A stretch of DNA of 64,000 nucleotides from Riptortus pedestris. Lineage: Eukaryota; Arthropoda; Insecta; Hemiptera; Alydidae. Shown here in pieces: positions 10,990 through 21,518 of this stretch. Positions within the stretch are counted from its first letter, which is position 1, and each line of letters begins with the position of its first letter. Both the position numbers and the translations under genes were made by a program. Where the stretch lies: assembly GCA_019009955.1 (NCBI GenBank), contig CM032229.1:195968501-196032500 (forward strand), read 5' to 3'. The notes below the pieces were generated by a model. It was not told the DNA's origin. It was given only the letters and a program-made list of their open reading frames with translations, and did no database searches.

Positions 10990-11352
10990 GTACGTTAAAA
11001 ATACATGCTTTCCATCAGGGAACAGAATCATGCGTAAGAAGAGCCAAAGACGTTTTCTTTTGGTCTGAAATGTCCGATGACATCAAGAAGTTTGTGGAGA
11101 GGTGTAAAGGTCTACAAAAAATATGCGCCAGCTCAGCCCAATCTAGTGGAGAGATGGTAGGAACGGAAGAGGGCCTCCAATGCAGCCTATGACCGTGGAG
11201 CCCTGCCTCCGCTCCTGGTGAAAGGCATCGTCCAGAAGGAAGGGGAGAGCAGCTGTGTCGTCGAGGAACCTTCCTAATAGAAAGTTCATCCGGACATGAG
11301 GTCTTTCCTATCGCAGCTCATCTTCATCAAGAGGCAGATGTTAACGAGTGAA
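10990..11352 (+). pseudogene. Ty3/gypsy integrase remnant (zinc end joined to C-terminal tail)
   Basis: The frame starting near 10965 gives HAFHQGTESCVRRAKDVFF and MSDDIKKFVERC, the HHCC zinc region of a gypsy integrase. The DDE core is absent. Sequence jumps at about 11190 to the C-terminal chromo/SH3-like tail (AYDRGALPPL, QKEGESSCVV, then in a shifted frame GTFLIESSSGHEVFPI), ending at TGA 11350-11352. It is probably the 3' part of the remnant at 8345-9303. Its tail is strikingly similar to the minisatellite unit at 17826-19722. Confidence 0.8.
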
Positions 11353-11470
11353 TATTATAATGAAAGATTGTTATATTTATATCTCTTTGGAATTGTAAGA
11401 TATAGGTTATTCTATAGATTAGTTGTAAAAACATATGTTTTGTAGATGCAGGAGATAGGCTTATGTTTTT

Positions 11471-11572
<102 letters not shown>

Positions 11573-11582
11573 CCTCTCCTTC

Positions 11583-13190
11583 TCACTCCCAATTTTCTCT
11601 CTCCTTGGTCTTCCAATTTTCTATTTGCAAGTTGATGGACAATGCTGATAGAGTGAGGTCTATGTGAGATTCTCCTGTCGTTGAAATGAAGGTTGGAGGA
11701 GATGTCGGATCATTCAGCAAACACAATCCGCTTCTGTTTATAAACTCTTCCACAAGCTCACCCTTCTTATCCGTTATTTTAGATCCCCATAGGATGGAGT
11801 GGGCGTTGAAATCCCCACCGATCACGACACTGCCCTTTATGGAAGACAAAGCCCGCTCTATCTGAGCAAGTATTAATTCGGTTGAGAGGGAGAATTGTGC
11901 ATATACTCCTATTATATTAAAATTTATTTCATTAGTTAGTACATTAGCAACTGAGATGTGACGGGTCGATAAGTCTTGCCTAAATGTAATGATATAACCA
12001 GGATTAAGAATAATTATTGCACTTTCGGGGGCATCTTCAAGCAATGGCCTTTAACTCCTATATTCATGTGGCCATTAACCCTAGTATTACCGACCTCTCC
12101 CAGGTCGCATGGATTACCAAGGGGGGGGGGGCTCCTCGAGCCCACAACCTTAAAAACCTTTTATTTTGGTTCTATAATTTTTTTAAAAATTTTATTTCTA
12201 TTGGATTATGTTTAATGAACGTTTCTTATGACACCTGTGAAAAAAAAATTAAAAAAAAAAATTAAATACAAAAATAAAAATAAATTAAAAAAAAAAGTTC
12301 GGATGGGGAAAAAAGGATGACTTTAAATTAAATGTAATTTTATTCTACGGGAGGAACATATCTAAACATCGTTAGAATAAAAAGTTATCTATATCTAAGT
12401 TATTATAACATTATACTAGAATGATAATTTAAGAAAATATAATTATCAGATTCGTAATGCAATTATCGGTGCTTTTGCACAATAATTTTTTTTCCGAGTG
12501 TTTATCCAGGATGCAGCATGGACTAACTGTTCCCCTAGTTGGGAACAACCTAGAAAATCTTCTCTTTTCTAAAAAAGTACCTATCAGGAGCAATAATTAT
12601 AACCATCTCAGTAATATATTTTTATATGAAAAAAAATTATATGGGGAGAATATATATATTTTTTTTTGAGAAAAAAAAAACTTGAGAAGGTTTGTGTATG
12701 TTAAAATTACATCAAAGTAATTATTATTTGAGCAATATAATTAATAACACTTGAATTACTAGTTAAAAGTAGTATTAAATATCAGTGGGCTCGAGGAGCC
12801 CCCCCCCTTGGTACTTAAGTGTATAACTACCCCTTGCATTACCAAGGGGGGAGGGCTCCTCGAGCCCATACGTCAAAAAAAAATTTTTTTCTCAACATAG
12901 AAATTTTTTATTTAATTTTATTGTTATGCCCTCATTCTAGGATGTTTTTCTGAGGAATACATAAAATATCAAAAATATCCCATTAAAATTGGGTGATAGG
13001 GAACAAAAACAAAAAGTTGTGGGCTCAAGGAGCCCCCCCCCTTGGTAGTTCTAGGGTTAATAATACCTTGAACGATTCAGGCTATGTCTATGTCGGTCGT
13101 GATGGCCATTTCGAAGAATTCGTGCATTACTAAAGTCCTTTTCAAGGCATTTTGTTGGGCTATTTTAATCTTTAGACTCTTATTCGCCAT
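11583..13190 (-). pseudogene. LINE apurinic-type endonuclease, interrupted
   Basis: The N-terminal strand (MANKSLKIKIAQQNALKR, then AITTDIDIA) lies at about 13190-13060. The domain resumes beyond the MITE at about 12074 with NGHMNIGVKGHCL. The longest open part (11583-12044) holds the catalytic motif VIGGDFNAHSILWGS and the late SHIDLTLSA motif of the exonuclease-endonuclease-phosphatase fold. The two halves abut at one TTAA, showing that the insertion, not independent decay, broke it; additional stops exist. Confidence 0.85.
12079..13056. mobile_element. piggyBac-like MITE, 978 bp, with G-run inverted modules
   Basis: It is flanked by TTAA at 12075-12078 and 13057-13060. Terminal repeats are CCCTAGTATTACC at 12079-12091 and GGTAGTTCTAGGG at 13044-13056 (two mismatches). 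Inside, the module ACCAAGGGGGG...CTCCTCGAGCCC occurs four times in alternating orientation (near 12115, 12800, 12845 and 13030) with G runs of up to 11. No transposase is present; the middle is very AT-rich. Confidence 0.85.
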
Positions 13191-13199
13191 AATCTGTCC

Positions 13200-14172
13200 T
13201 TTGAACAAGCCAGTTTAGAGCATTTTTGTGAGCAGGGCAATCTTTGGCTGTTGCAGGATGGTTCACATCCTCTGTCTTGTTAGCCCGAGTGTAATTTATG
13301 CAAACTGGCTTATCTGTTTTATTAGGACAAGACTGTTCTCCGTGCCTTTATTTAGCTCAAAATGAGCAGTAGCTGGTTTTAGCTGAGCTTTTTCTAGCTG
13401 AGAGTTTTTAGCATGCCCGAATCCTTGACCTTTGTTGCACCTTGTAATGTGCACCCAGTCTCTCACTTTCATTGCATCCCAATCCTAGAAAACGAAGCCT
13501 TCTTTTTTGAGTTCCCTACGGACTTGAGGTGAAACCTCTCCTACCCAATGCACGACGGATCTTTGTTTAGGACCTGTTTTGAAAATGGCCTTAAAAATGT
13601 TGCTCTCCTTATTTGCCGCCCTTGCGTTCTGCTTCCAAAAACATTCTGCTAGTTCATCAGCATTATATACATCAGGTACGTCGTAAATTATCATCCGTAG
13701 AAGTCTTTTTGTAGGCATGTACACTTTAGCACCTAGCTTCTGTAGATGTTCAGTGTTACTAAGCTTCCTGGTCATAATTTTGGATAATAACTCAATTATT
13801 AGTCTTAATAAAATTTCTTATTTTAAGACCAGAGTTCGAAGGAATTATACATTCCTTTATACCTTTCTTGAACGATTCAATATTTAGAGATTTTTCTTTT
13901 GTTTTTTTCGTTTGATGGACTACAACAGTCCCCATATTTTTCTTATTTTAAGACCAGAGTTCGAAGGAATTATACATTCCTTTATACCTTTCTTGAACAA
14001 TTCAATATCTGGAGATTTTTCTTTTGTTTTTTCCGTTTGATGGACTACAACAGTCCCCATATTTTTCTTATTTGATTCTAATATTTCTGCGTAAGTTGGT
14101 TTCTGGATGGTTGTGATTGATAATTTTCCGGGCGTTATCCTCCACCTAGAGCGTACTGGCTAGTGGGCGTGG
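13200..14172 (-). pseudogene. LINE ORF1 (gag-like) body
   Basis: Minus-strand frames give KPTYAEILESNKKNMGTVVV (about 14110-14050). A conserved gag-like domain at 13485-13775 has LLRMIIYDVPDVYNADEL, FKTGPKQRSVVHWVGEV and RRELKKEGFVF. A decayed knuckle region follows (RCNKGQGFGHAKN, about 13440). It belongs upstream of the endonuclease on the same strand. Frameshifts and stops are present. Confidence 0.75.
13822..14075. repeat. 125-bp tandem duplication
   Basis: AGACCAGAGTTCGAAGGAAT at 13827 recurs 125 bp later at 13952, and the copies are almost identical through CAACAGTCCCCATATTTTTC. The duplication lies inside LINE ORF1. Confidence 0.9.
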
Positions 14173-14195
14173 TCTCAGAGTTGGAGGGAAACCTC

Positions 14196-15112
14196 TATGC
14201 AGCTACCTACCTCTATGCAGCTACCAACCTCTATGCAGCTACCTACCTCTGTGCAGCTACCTACCTCTATGCAGCTACCTACCTCTATGCAGCTACCTAC
14301 CTCTATGCAGCTACCTACCCCTATGCAGCTACCTACCTCTATGCAGCTACCTACCTCTGTGCAGCTACCTACCTCTATGCAGCTACCTACCTCTATGCAG
14401 CTACCTACCTCTATGCAGCTACCTACCCCTATGCAGCTACCTACCTCTATGCAGCTACCTACCTCTATGCAGCTACCTACCTCTATGCAGCTACCTACCT
14501 CTATGCAGCTACCTACCTCTCTGCAGCTACCTACCTCTCTGCAGCTACCTACCTCTATGCAGCTACCTACCTCTATGCAGCTACCTACCTCTATGCAGCT
14601 ACCTACCTCTATGCAGCTACCTACCTCTATGCAGCTACCTACCTCTGTGCAGCTACCTACCTCTATGCAGCTACCTACCTCTATGCAGCTACCTACCTCT
14701 ATGCAGCTACCTACCTCTATGCAGCTACCTACCCCTATGCAGCTACCTACCTCTGTGCAGCTACCTACCTCTATGCAGCTACCTACCTCTATGCAGCTAC
14801 CTACCTCTATGCAGCTACCTACCTCTATGCAGCTACCTACCTCTGTGCAGCTACCTACCTCTGTGCAGCTACCTACCTCTGTGCAGCTACCTACCTCTGT
14901 GCAGCTACCTACCTCTATGCAGCTACCTACCTCTGTGCAGCTACCTACCTCTGTGCAGCTACCTACCTCTATGCAGCTACCTACCTCTATGCAGCTACCT
15001 ACCTCTATGCAGCTACCTACCTCTATGCAGCTACCTACCTCTGTGCAGCTACCTACCTCTATGCAGCTACCTACCTCTATGCAGCTACCTACCTCTATGC
15101 AGCTACCTACAA
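14196..15112. repeat. 18-bp minisatellite in LINE ORF1, about 51 units
   Basis: The unit CTATGCAGCTACCTACCT keeps phase throughout, so all frames stay open. On the minus strand it reads GSCIEV repeats. There it follows a 26-residue start (MTGKRGNSRRPTEVFNAP..., Met codon 15186-15188) that looks like the LINE ORF1 N-terminus, and is followed by a stop and then the rest of ORF1 in other frames. Unit variants are CTA/CTG/CTC and TACCC. Plus-strand frames (AATYLY, MQLPTS) are by-products. Confidence 0.95.
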
Positions 15113-15396
15113 GCTCAGTTTCCTCTCCTATCTCAGGAGCGTTAAATACTTCCGTTGGACGTCTACTATTGCCTCGCTTTCCGGTCATTTTAAGGCTAAA
15201 TATAAACTCGTTGCCACTTATTTGTAACACAAAACTAATATAAAAATAAGCTTCAATAAGGAAATAATTTATGTATATGATTATTATAGTACACGGTATT
15301 TAGGATTCATATAAGGACGATATAAGTTTGAATTTATAAATAACTAGGTAAGGTACCTGGCTTCGTTCGGGAAGCATTAGTCTTAACGTGATGGTA

Positions 15397-15967
15397 TTAG
15401 CAGATTTTCCTTAAGGGAAATCAGCTATTGAGGTCCTACTCATGACGCGATTTTTGAAAAATTTCTTCAAATGTTCATCGATCCTACCCAGGAGATGACG
15501 AAAATGAGGTCCGTTCAAAATTATATATATATATATATATACGTCTGTTAACGCTCTAGCGTGTTTTATGTAAAAAGACAGACCAAGTTCGTTAATGGCT
15601 GAAATCGGACTAGAGGGAACGAGATTTTCGAAATATCTCCGTTATTATGCGTCGGATCGAGAAATTGTATAGAACCAACCTTAGTGCAAATTAAATTTAC
15701 TATAAATATTGTTACATACATTTATTCTATATCTTGAATATTAACCGAGATATTTGCATTTGTATTGTGTGTGGGGTCGGCCATGTTTGAGACTTTCCGC
15801 CGAGAGCTAGTGAGGCCGTTTCCGTAACTATTCATCCCTCGTGACTATTCTAGACCCATGTCTTGAGATTCCTTACAATTTACTGTTATTATTAGGCAGA
15901 TTTCTCTGTTGTAAGTCTTCACGTGGGGAATCTGCTTAGTTTACGCAGCCCTTGCGACTTTATTTTA
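15397..15967 (+). mobile_element. HINE-like element copy D (cargo type 1)
   Basis: The TTAGCAGATTTTCC start, 5' block, (TA)n at 15523-15541 and the GAGATATTTGCATTT block are present. The cargo is the type seen in copy E (TTTCCGCCGAGAGCTAGT). The 3' module GGCAGATTTCTCTGTTG...GGGGAATCTGC is followed by a decayed hairpin (GCAGCCCTTGCGACTT). Confidence 0.8.
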
Positions 15968-16899
15968 TTTGGCAAGGCAACAATGAGTACAACTACTCTT
16001 CCCGTCTGGGCTAATGGTTTTCCCCTAATATCCAGGTAGGGAACTTATAGTATAGAAATTTTAGTTGTGAAGAATAAATGACAATTAGTCCCTAATCAAT
16101 CCCAATCGACTGTTTGATACACCATGAATAATCATGGATAGCCAACCAATCCGAGCAGAACATTACATGCATAATAGTAAATGCGAGTAAAAAAAGAAAT
16201 ACAACATTTCACAGGAAATTAGTTAATACAATTAACCGTATTAGCTTAAGGACAACTTCCGCTCCGCTTGAGTTTTTTCAACATTGCATTACTTAAATAC
16301 CTATAGTTCACATTGGAATGATTTGTTGAATATTTCAATATTTCTACGCAAATTATTCGCTTCATACATTGTTACCGAAAAAATGTATAAAACAAAAGTT
16401 ACCCTAAATAACAAATTATACAACTTTTGTTATGTGCACGTTTGCCTTAAAACAATTGAAATATCGCGTATTAATATTTCAGGCTTCCTTATAACCCCAC
16501 TCCTGTACCAATCTAAAAATTTTAATATAACTAATAATCATGGAAGAATTATTGCTAATTCACATATCGAGTTTTGTTAAACTCGGTTCAATCGTTAGTA
16601 CCCAATAGCATTGTTGGCTCCCGCTTTAGATTTTAGTGTATATCTCGTCTATACTTTGTTATACGGCGAAAAAAAATATAACAAATGTTACTCTAAATTA
16701 CAAATTGAATACTCTCTCTCTCGGATGCTGAGTTTCAATCTACCCGAATGTTGGATATTGTCTTTCAAACTCTCTGACTCTTGGATAGTGAGTTTCAAAC
16801 GCTAATTTCTAATGCTAAAATACTTAAAATTGTATTCCTTTGTTGCTTTCTTTCTTTTTTTTAATTTTCCATTTCTAAGCATTTATGTTTTTTTGACAG
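15968..16899. other. Intronic DNA: duplicated flank plus second-family repeat
   Basis: 15968-16290 matches 6305-6720, and 16360-16700 is another second-family copy (TTATGTGCACGTTTGCC, ATCATGGAAGAATTATTGC). A pyrimidine-rich stretch at 16838-16896 leads into the exon at 16900. Confidence 0.65.
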
Positions 16900-16962
16900 T
16901 ACTTTGTGTTTGACTTCCATATGCCAGCTGTGATGCTCTTCGACAAAATCATCACTTTATCC
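16900..16962 (+). CDS. OTOF-like: Ferlin (otoferlin-like) exon, middle of the C2 domain
   Basis: This is a 63-bp microexon of 21 codons, phase 0 at both ends. Acceptor TTTTTTTGACAG sits behind a long pyrimidine tract, and the donor is the consensus TCC|GTAAGT. It encodes YFVFDFHMPAVMLFDKII and continues the exon at 2691-2882 without gap: in otoferlin-type C2B domains the NCPYYNE motif is followed directly by YFVFDFH. It sits 14,017 bp downstream of the previous exon. The short length, exact phase and conserved wording make chance very unlikely. Confidence 0.93.
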
Positions 16963-17299
16963 GTAAGTATAACTTTACAAGAAGAATTTATAAATTTTAT
17001 GTATTTAATTTATTAATATTAAAAATAGAGTATTCTATGTACTGAAAGGAAGCAATGCCCCGAATAATATTTTAATTTTGTGTACATATGCATAGCTCAT
17101 CATGGAAAAGAGTTAATAATTGTTTGGTTTGTAAATCATTTAATTTTTAAAGTGGCATTTAAGCACAATGAAGTTTAGCATGTTTTTTTTCTAACGTGTA
17201 TTTTATTCTTCATATCATAACACACAAAACAGTACATACTCTTTTTGTTTGAGTTTGTAATTATGACATACGTAAACAGGAATTTAAAAAAATTCTCTT

Positions 17300-17695
17300 G
17301 TAGTATCAAGAAGTAGCCCTTGCTCTGCTTCTTTTATAATTCTTGTTGCAGATTTAAATTCTTGGTGCCTGCTATTGTTGTTTTTGGCACGAGCGGCTTT
17401 TGGAACCTCTTTGAGCTCGATAGCCAATTCTTGATATTGTTTTAATTTTTAGGGATTTTCGAATATTCTCATCATTGGGTACTGCGATGTCAATAACATC
17501 TGCAGTCTTATTGATCTAGTCATTAATGAGAATATCCGGTTTGTTATGATGCACAGTATGGCCAGTTATCATCGCTACGTCCCAATACATCTTTATATTA
17601 TCTTCTTCCATTACTTTTTGATGATTATAGCGATAATAAGCAACCTTCCTGCCTACCATGCCGAATTTCTCTGCTAGAGCTAGAAATTAATGTGT
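17300..17695 (-). pseudogene. LINE fragment with restriction-like endonuclease
   Basis: The minus strand reads KFGMVGRKVAYYRYNHQKV, then IKMYWDVAMITGHTVHHNKP, D-I-L-I, a stop, then TADVIDIAVPNDENI and, after a frame change, QYQELAIELKEV. The H-H-N-K-P-D ... D-V-I-D-I-A-V-P spacing is the PD-(D/E)XK-type nuclease often seen at the C-terminus of RLE-class LINEs of arthropods. Only this terminal piece is present. 16963-17299 is plain AT-rich intron. Confidence 0.65.
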
Positions 17696-17825
17696 TTTGA
17701 ATTCATAAATAATTTATAACTTTCTTATTTATGAACCAATTTTGGTAAAGTTTTTTGTGTGTATTCTCAGATATATTTGAAAACAATACAAAAATAAACA
17801 AAGGTACCAAGTAAAGGTACCATGA

Positions 17826-19722
17826 CGACACAGCTGGTTCGCCTTCCTTCTGGACTAGGATGCCCTCCAGCCAGGGAACCAGAGGGTGTTTCCTCAGCCA
17901 GACCTCGACAACCCAGATCCTCCCTTCCTTCTGTACAAGGATGCCCTCCAGCCAGGGAAACCGAGGATGTTTCCTCAGCCTAACCTTGACGACACAGCTG
18001 CTCCCCCTCCCTTCTGCACAAGGATGCCCTCCAGCCAGGGAACCTGAGGGTGTTTCCTCAGCCAGACCTCGACGACCCAGCACCTCCTTCCTTCTGGACT
18101 AGGATGCCCTCCAGCCAGGGAACCTGAGGGTGTTTCCTCAGCCAGACCTCGACAACAAAGATCCTCTCCCCTTCCTTCTGGACTAGGATGCCTTCCAGCC
18201 AGGGAACCAGAGGGTGTTTCCTCAGCCAGACCTCGACGACCCAGCACCTCCTTCCTTCTGGACTAGGATGCCTTCCAGCCAGGGAACCAGAGGGTGTTTC
18301 CTCAGCCAGACCTCGACGACCCAGCACCTCCTTCCTTCTGGACTAGGATGCCCTCCAGCCAGGGAACCAGAGGGTGTTTCCTCAGCCAGACCTCGACGAC
18401 CCAGCACCTCCTTCCTTCTGGACTAGGATGCCCTCCAGCCAGGGAACCAGAGGGTGTTTCCTCAGCCAGACCTCGACGACCCAGCACCTCCTTCCTTCTG
18501 GACTAGGATGCCCTCCAGCCAGGGAACCAGAGGGTGTTTCCTCAGCCAGACCTCGACGACCCAGCACCTCCTTCCTTCTGGACTAGGATGCCCTCCAGCC
18601 AGGGAACCAGAGGGTGTTTCCTCAGCCAGACCTCGACGACCCAGCACCTCCTTCCTTCTGGACTAGGATGCCCTCCAGCCAGGGAACCAGAGGGTGTTTC
18701 CTCAGCCAGACCTCGACGACCCAGCACCTCCTTCCTTCTGGACTAGGATGCCCTCCAGCCAGGGAACCAGAGGGTGTTTCCTCAGCCAGACCTCGACGAC
18801 CCAGCACCTCCTTCCTTCTGGACTAGGATGCCCTCCAGCCAGGGAACCAGAGGGTGTTTCCTCAGCCAGACCTCGACGACCCAGCACCTCCTTCCTTCTG
18901 TACAAGGATGCCCTCCAGCCAGGGAAACCGAGGATGTTTCCTCAGCCAGACCATGACGACCCAGCACCTCCTTCCTTCTGGACTAGGATGCCTTCCAGCC
19001 AGGGAACCTGAGGGTGTTTCCTCAGCCAGACCTCGACGACCCAGCACCTCCTTCCTTCTGGACTAGGATGCCTTCCAGCCAGGGAACCTGAGGGTGTTTC
19101 CTCAGCCAGACCTCGACGACCCAGCACCTCCTTCCTTCTGGACTAGGATGCCCTCCAGCCAGGGAACCTGAGGGTGTTTCCTCAGCCAGACCTCGACGAC
19201 CCAGCACCTCCTTCCTTCTGGACTAGGATGCCTTCCAGCCGGGAACCAGACCTCGACGACCCAGCACCTCCTTCCTTCTGGACTAGGATGCCCTCCAGCC
19301 AGGGAACCTGAGGGTGTTTCCTCAGCCAGACCTCGACGACCCAGCACCTCCTTCCTTCTGGACTAGGATGCCTTCCAGCCAGGGAACCTGAGGGTGTTTC
19401 CTCAGCCAGACCTCGACGACCCAGCACCTCCTTCCTTCTGGACTAGGATGCCTTCCAGCCAGGGAACCTGAGGGTGTTTCCTCAGGCAGACCATGACGAC
19501 ACAGCTGCTCCCCCTCCCTTCTGCACAAGGATGCCTTCCAGCCAGGGAACCTGAGGGTGTTTCCTCAGCCAGACCTCGACGACCCAGCACCTCCTTCCTT
19601 CTGGACTAGGATGCCTTCCAGCCAGGGAACCTGAGGGTGTTTCCTCAGCCAGACCTCGACTACCCAGCACCTCCTTCCTTCTGGACTAGGATGCCTTCCA
19701 GCCAGGGAACCTGAGGGTGTCA
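17826..19722. repeat. 80-bp minisatellite, about 23.7 units
   Basis: The unit runs through CTTCTGGACTAGGATGCC, CCAGCCAGGGAACC, GTGTTTCCTCAGCC and GACCTCGACGACCCAGC. The central units (about 18280-18900) are almost identical and the edge units diverge. One unit near 19230 is shortened. The edge units (17826 and 18000) still read GACGACACAGCTG and, on the minus strand, match the gypsy integrase tail at 11214-11275 over about 45 bp. Open frames in it are spurious. Confidence 0.97.
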
Positions 19723-20640
19723 ATAATTAACCGAATGACAGTTCTTGATAAGCTGAATGTAGCTCTTTATAAACTTAATGACATCTTTATCTGATCAATG
19801 ACTGCACTTATAAGCTCAATAATCTACCGAATGACAGTTCTTGATAAGCTGAATGTAGCTCTTAATAAACTGAAGGGCATCTGTTTATCTGATCAATGTC
19901 GGCACTTATAAGCTCTATAATGACCCGAATGACTGTTCTTCCTAAGCTGAATGACTGTTCTTGATAAGCTGTTTTTTTTCTTAATTAACTGAATGACATC
20001 TGTTTATCTCTTCAATATCGACACTTATAAGCTCAATAATGAACGGAATGACTGTTCTTCCTAAGCTGAATGACTGTTCTTCCTAAGCTGAATGACTGTT
20101 CTTGATAAGCTGAATGACAGTTTTTGATAAGCTGAATGACTCTTCTTCCTAAGCTAATTGTAGCTCTTAGAAAACTGAATGGCGTCTTTTTATCTGTTCA
20201 ATGGTGGCACTTATATGCTCTATAATGACCCGAATGACAGTTCTTGATAAGCTGAATCTAGCTCTTAATAAACTGAATGGGAGCTGTTTATCTGGTCAAG
20301 GACGGCACTTATAAGCTCTATAATGAACCGAATGACAGTTCTTTGATAAGCTGACTTTAGCTCTTTATAAACCGAATGGCTTCTATTTATCTCTCCATAT
20401 ATCATCATGTCATGAACTGTCATTCAGCTTGTCAAAAACAGTCAGTCAGTTCATTATTGAGCTTATAATTGCCGATATTGATCTGATAAACAGATACTGA
20501 GAGACTGTTATTGACAAGGCAGCTGTTGGTGAGCTGAATGACTGCTCTTGGTGTGGTTTAGCCTGGCTCTTGATAAGCTGAGTAATGCTTTGAATATACT
20601 AATGGGAAGCTCTTTATTATCTAATAAGCATACCTTTAGC
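19723..20640. repeat. Divergent tandem repeat, period about 100-120 bp
   Basis: Motifs CTTGATAAGCTGAATG, TAGCTCTTAATAAACTGAATG, TGTTTATCTGATCAATG and GGCACTTATAAGCTC recur in this order six or more times with many substitutions and indels. The array is old compared with the 80-bp array it touches. Confidence 0.85.
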
Positions 20641-20673
20641 ACGGCTGTATTATTGCGTCAATGATTTTCTTCT

Positions 20674-20679
<6 letters not shown>

Positions 20680-20728
<49 letters not shown>
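20680..20728. repeat. (TA)n microsatellite
   Basis: A pure TA tract of about 50 bp lies just left of the young gypsy element. Confidence 0.98.
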
Positions 20729-20732
<4 letters not shown>

Positions 20733-20791
20733 TAGTTGTCAATAAAAGTTGGACTTATTTAGATGTGGAATACATGAAATGGGAAAAGTAA

Positions 20792-21182
20792 TGTGGTGGA
20801 GTCATTGTGTTAGAGATAGAACAGTGTTATGTAATTAGAGCGAGAAGCGGGGGACAAGGCAAAAAGGAGACTGCTGACGAATGCGCTACTGGAAATTGGG
20901 GCGCATTGTGTCGTTAGGATTGAGAGAGAGTGAACAGTCTTGCTATGCTAGTATTACAGTGCCTTCTGCTTGCCTTGGCCCCCAGCGGTATGTCTGTTAT
21001 AATATAATTAGTGTTAAGTTTTAGTTTATGTTGTAAGGTGTAGTATAGGTATGTGTGTGTATATATATCTGTATAACATAGATATAGTATAGTAGATAAG
21101 TCAGCTTCTATGTATATATTTTATAAATATATCTGTGTACCAACCAGCCATGTGTGTGCCTTACCGAGTAGCCAACATGACA
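20792..21182 (+). repeat. 5' LTR of the young gypsy element
   Basis: The LTR is 391 bp, TGTGGTGGAGTC to CCAACATGACA. It has an AT-rich second half (TATAATATAATTAG near 21000) that could hold the promoter. It is identical to the 3' LTR except for one A/G difference in the TGTGTGTGTATATATAT tract. Confidence 0.97.
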
Positions 21183-21518
21183 ATTGGTGACAGGTGTGTG
21201 GGGTGCGAACCACATCGTGTGTGTTAGGCCGAGAGCGGGAGATGGGAGAGGGAGGCTAAGAGGCTCAGCTCGTGCGGAGAGGACACAGTGCGCGAGGCTA
21301 GCTTCGATTGTACTATAGGCGCTCGGGCGATTTTAGGCGTGCGGAGGGCGTTTCATCCAAAATAACGTTTTTTTAAAGAAAAATTATGCCTTGTTACCAT
21401 ATAATACCAATTAGTAATTAATTAGGTTATTATGAGGAATTGGCACTAGAGTGACGGGTGGTAGTGTGGGGGCTCGTTGGAAAGAGGAAAATACGTACAA
21501 TCCCACTAGGTAGGAATC
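21183..21518 (+). promoter_or_regulatory. Primer-binding-like site and 5' leader
   Basis: Immediately after the LTR comes ATTGGTGACAGGTGTG. TGGTGACAG has the expected position and TGG start for a tRNA 3' end (CCA) to pair with, but I could not assign the tRNA. The remaining 330 bp leader is G-rich with no conserved frame. Confidence 0.5.

Larger units (their letters stand above)
11583..15240 (-). mobile_element. LINE with AP endonuclease, 5' two-thirds only, minus strand
   Basis: On the minus strand the order is a short 5' leader, ORF1 (15188 to about 13200), then the endonuclease part of ORF2 (about 13190 to 11583). The reverse transcriptase is absent; sequence ends at the (TC)n tract. ORF1 carries an 18-bp minisatellite expansion near its start and a 125-bp direct duplication; the endonuclease is split by a piggyBac MITE at 12079-13056. 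The R1/I/Loa-like style of ORF1 and endonuclease is inferred from wording, not alignment. Confidence 0.75.
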
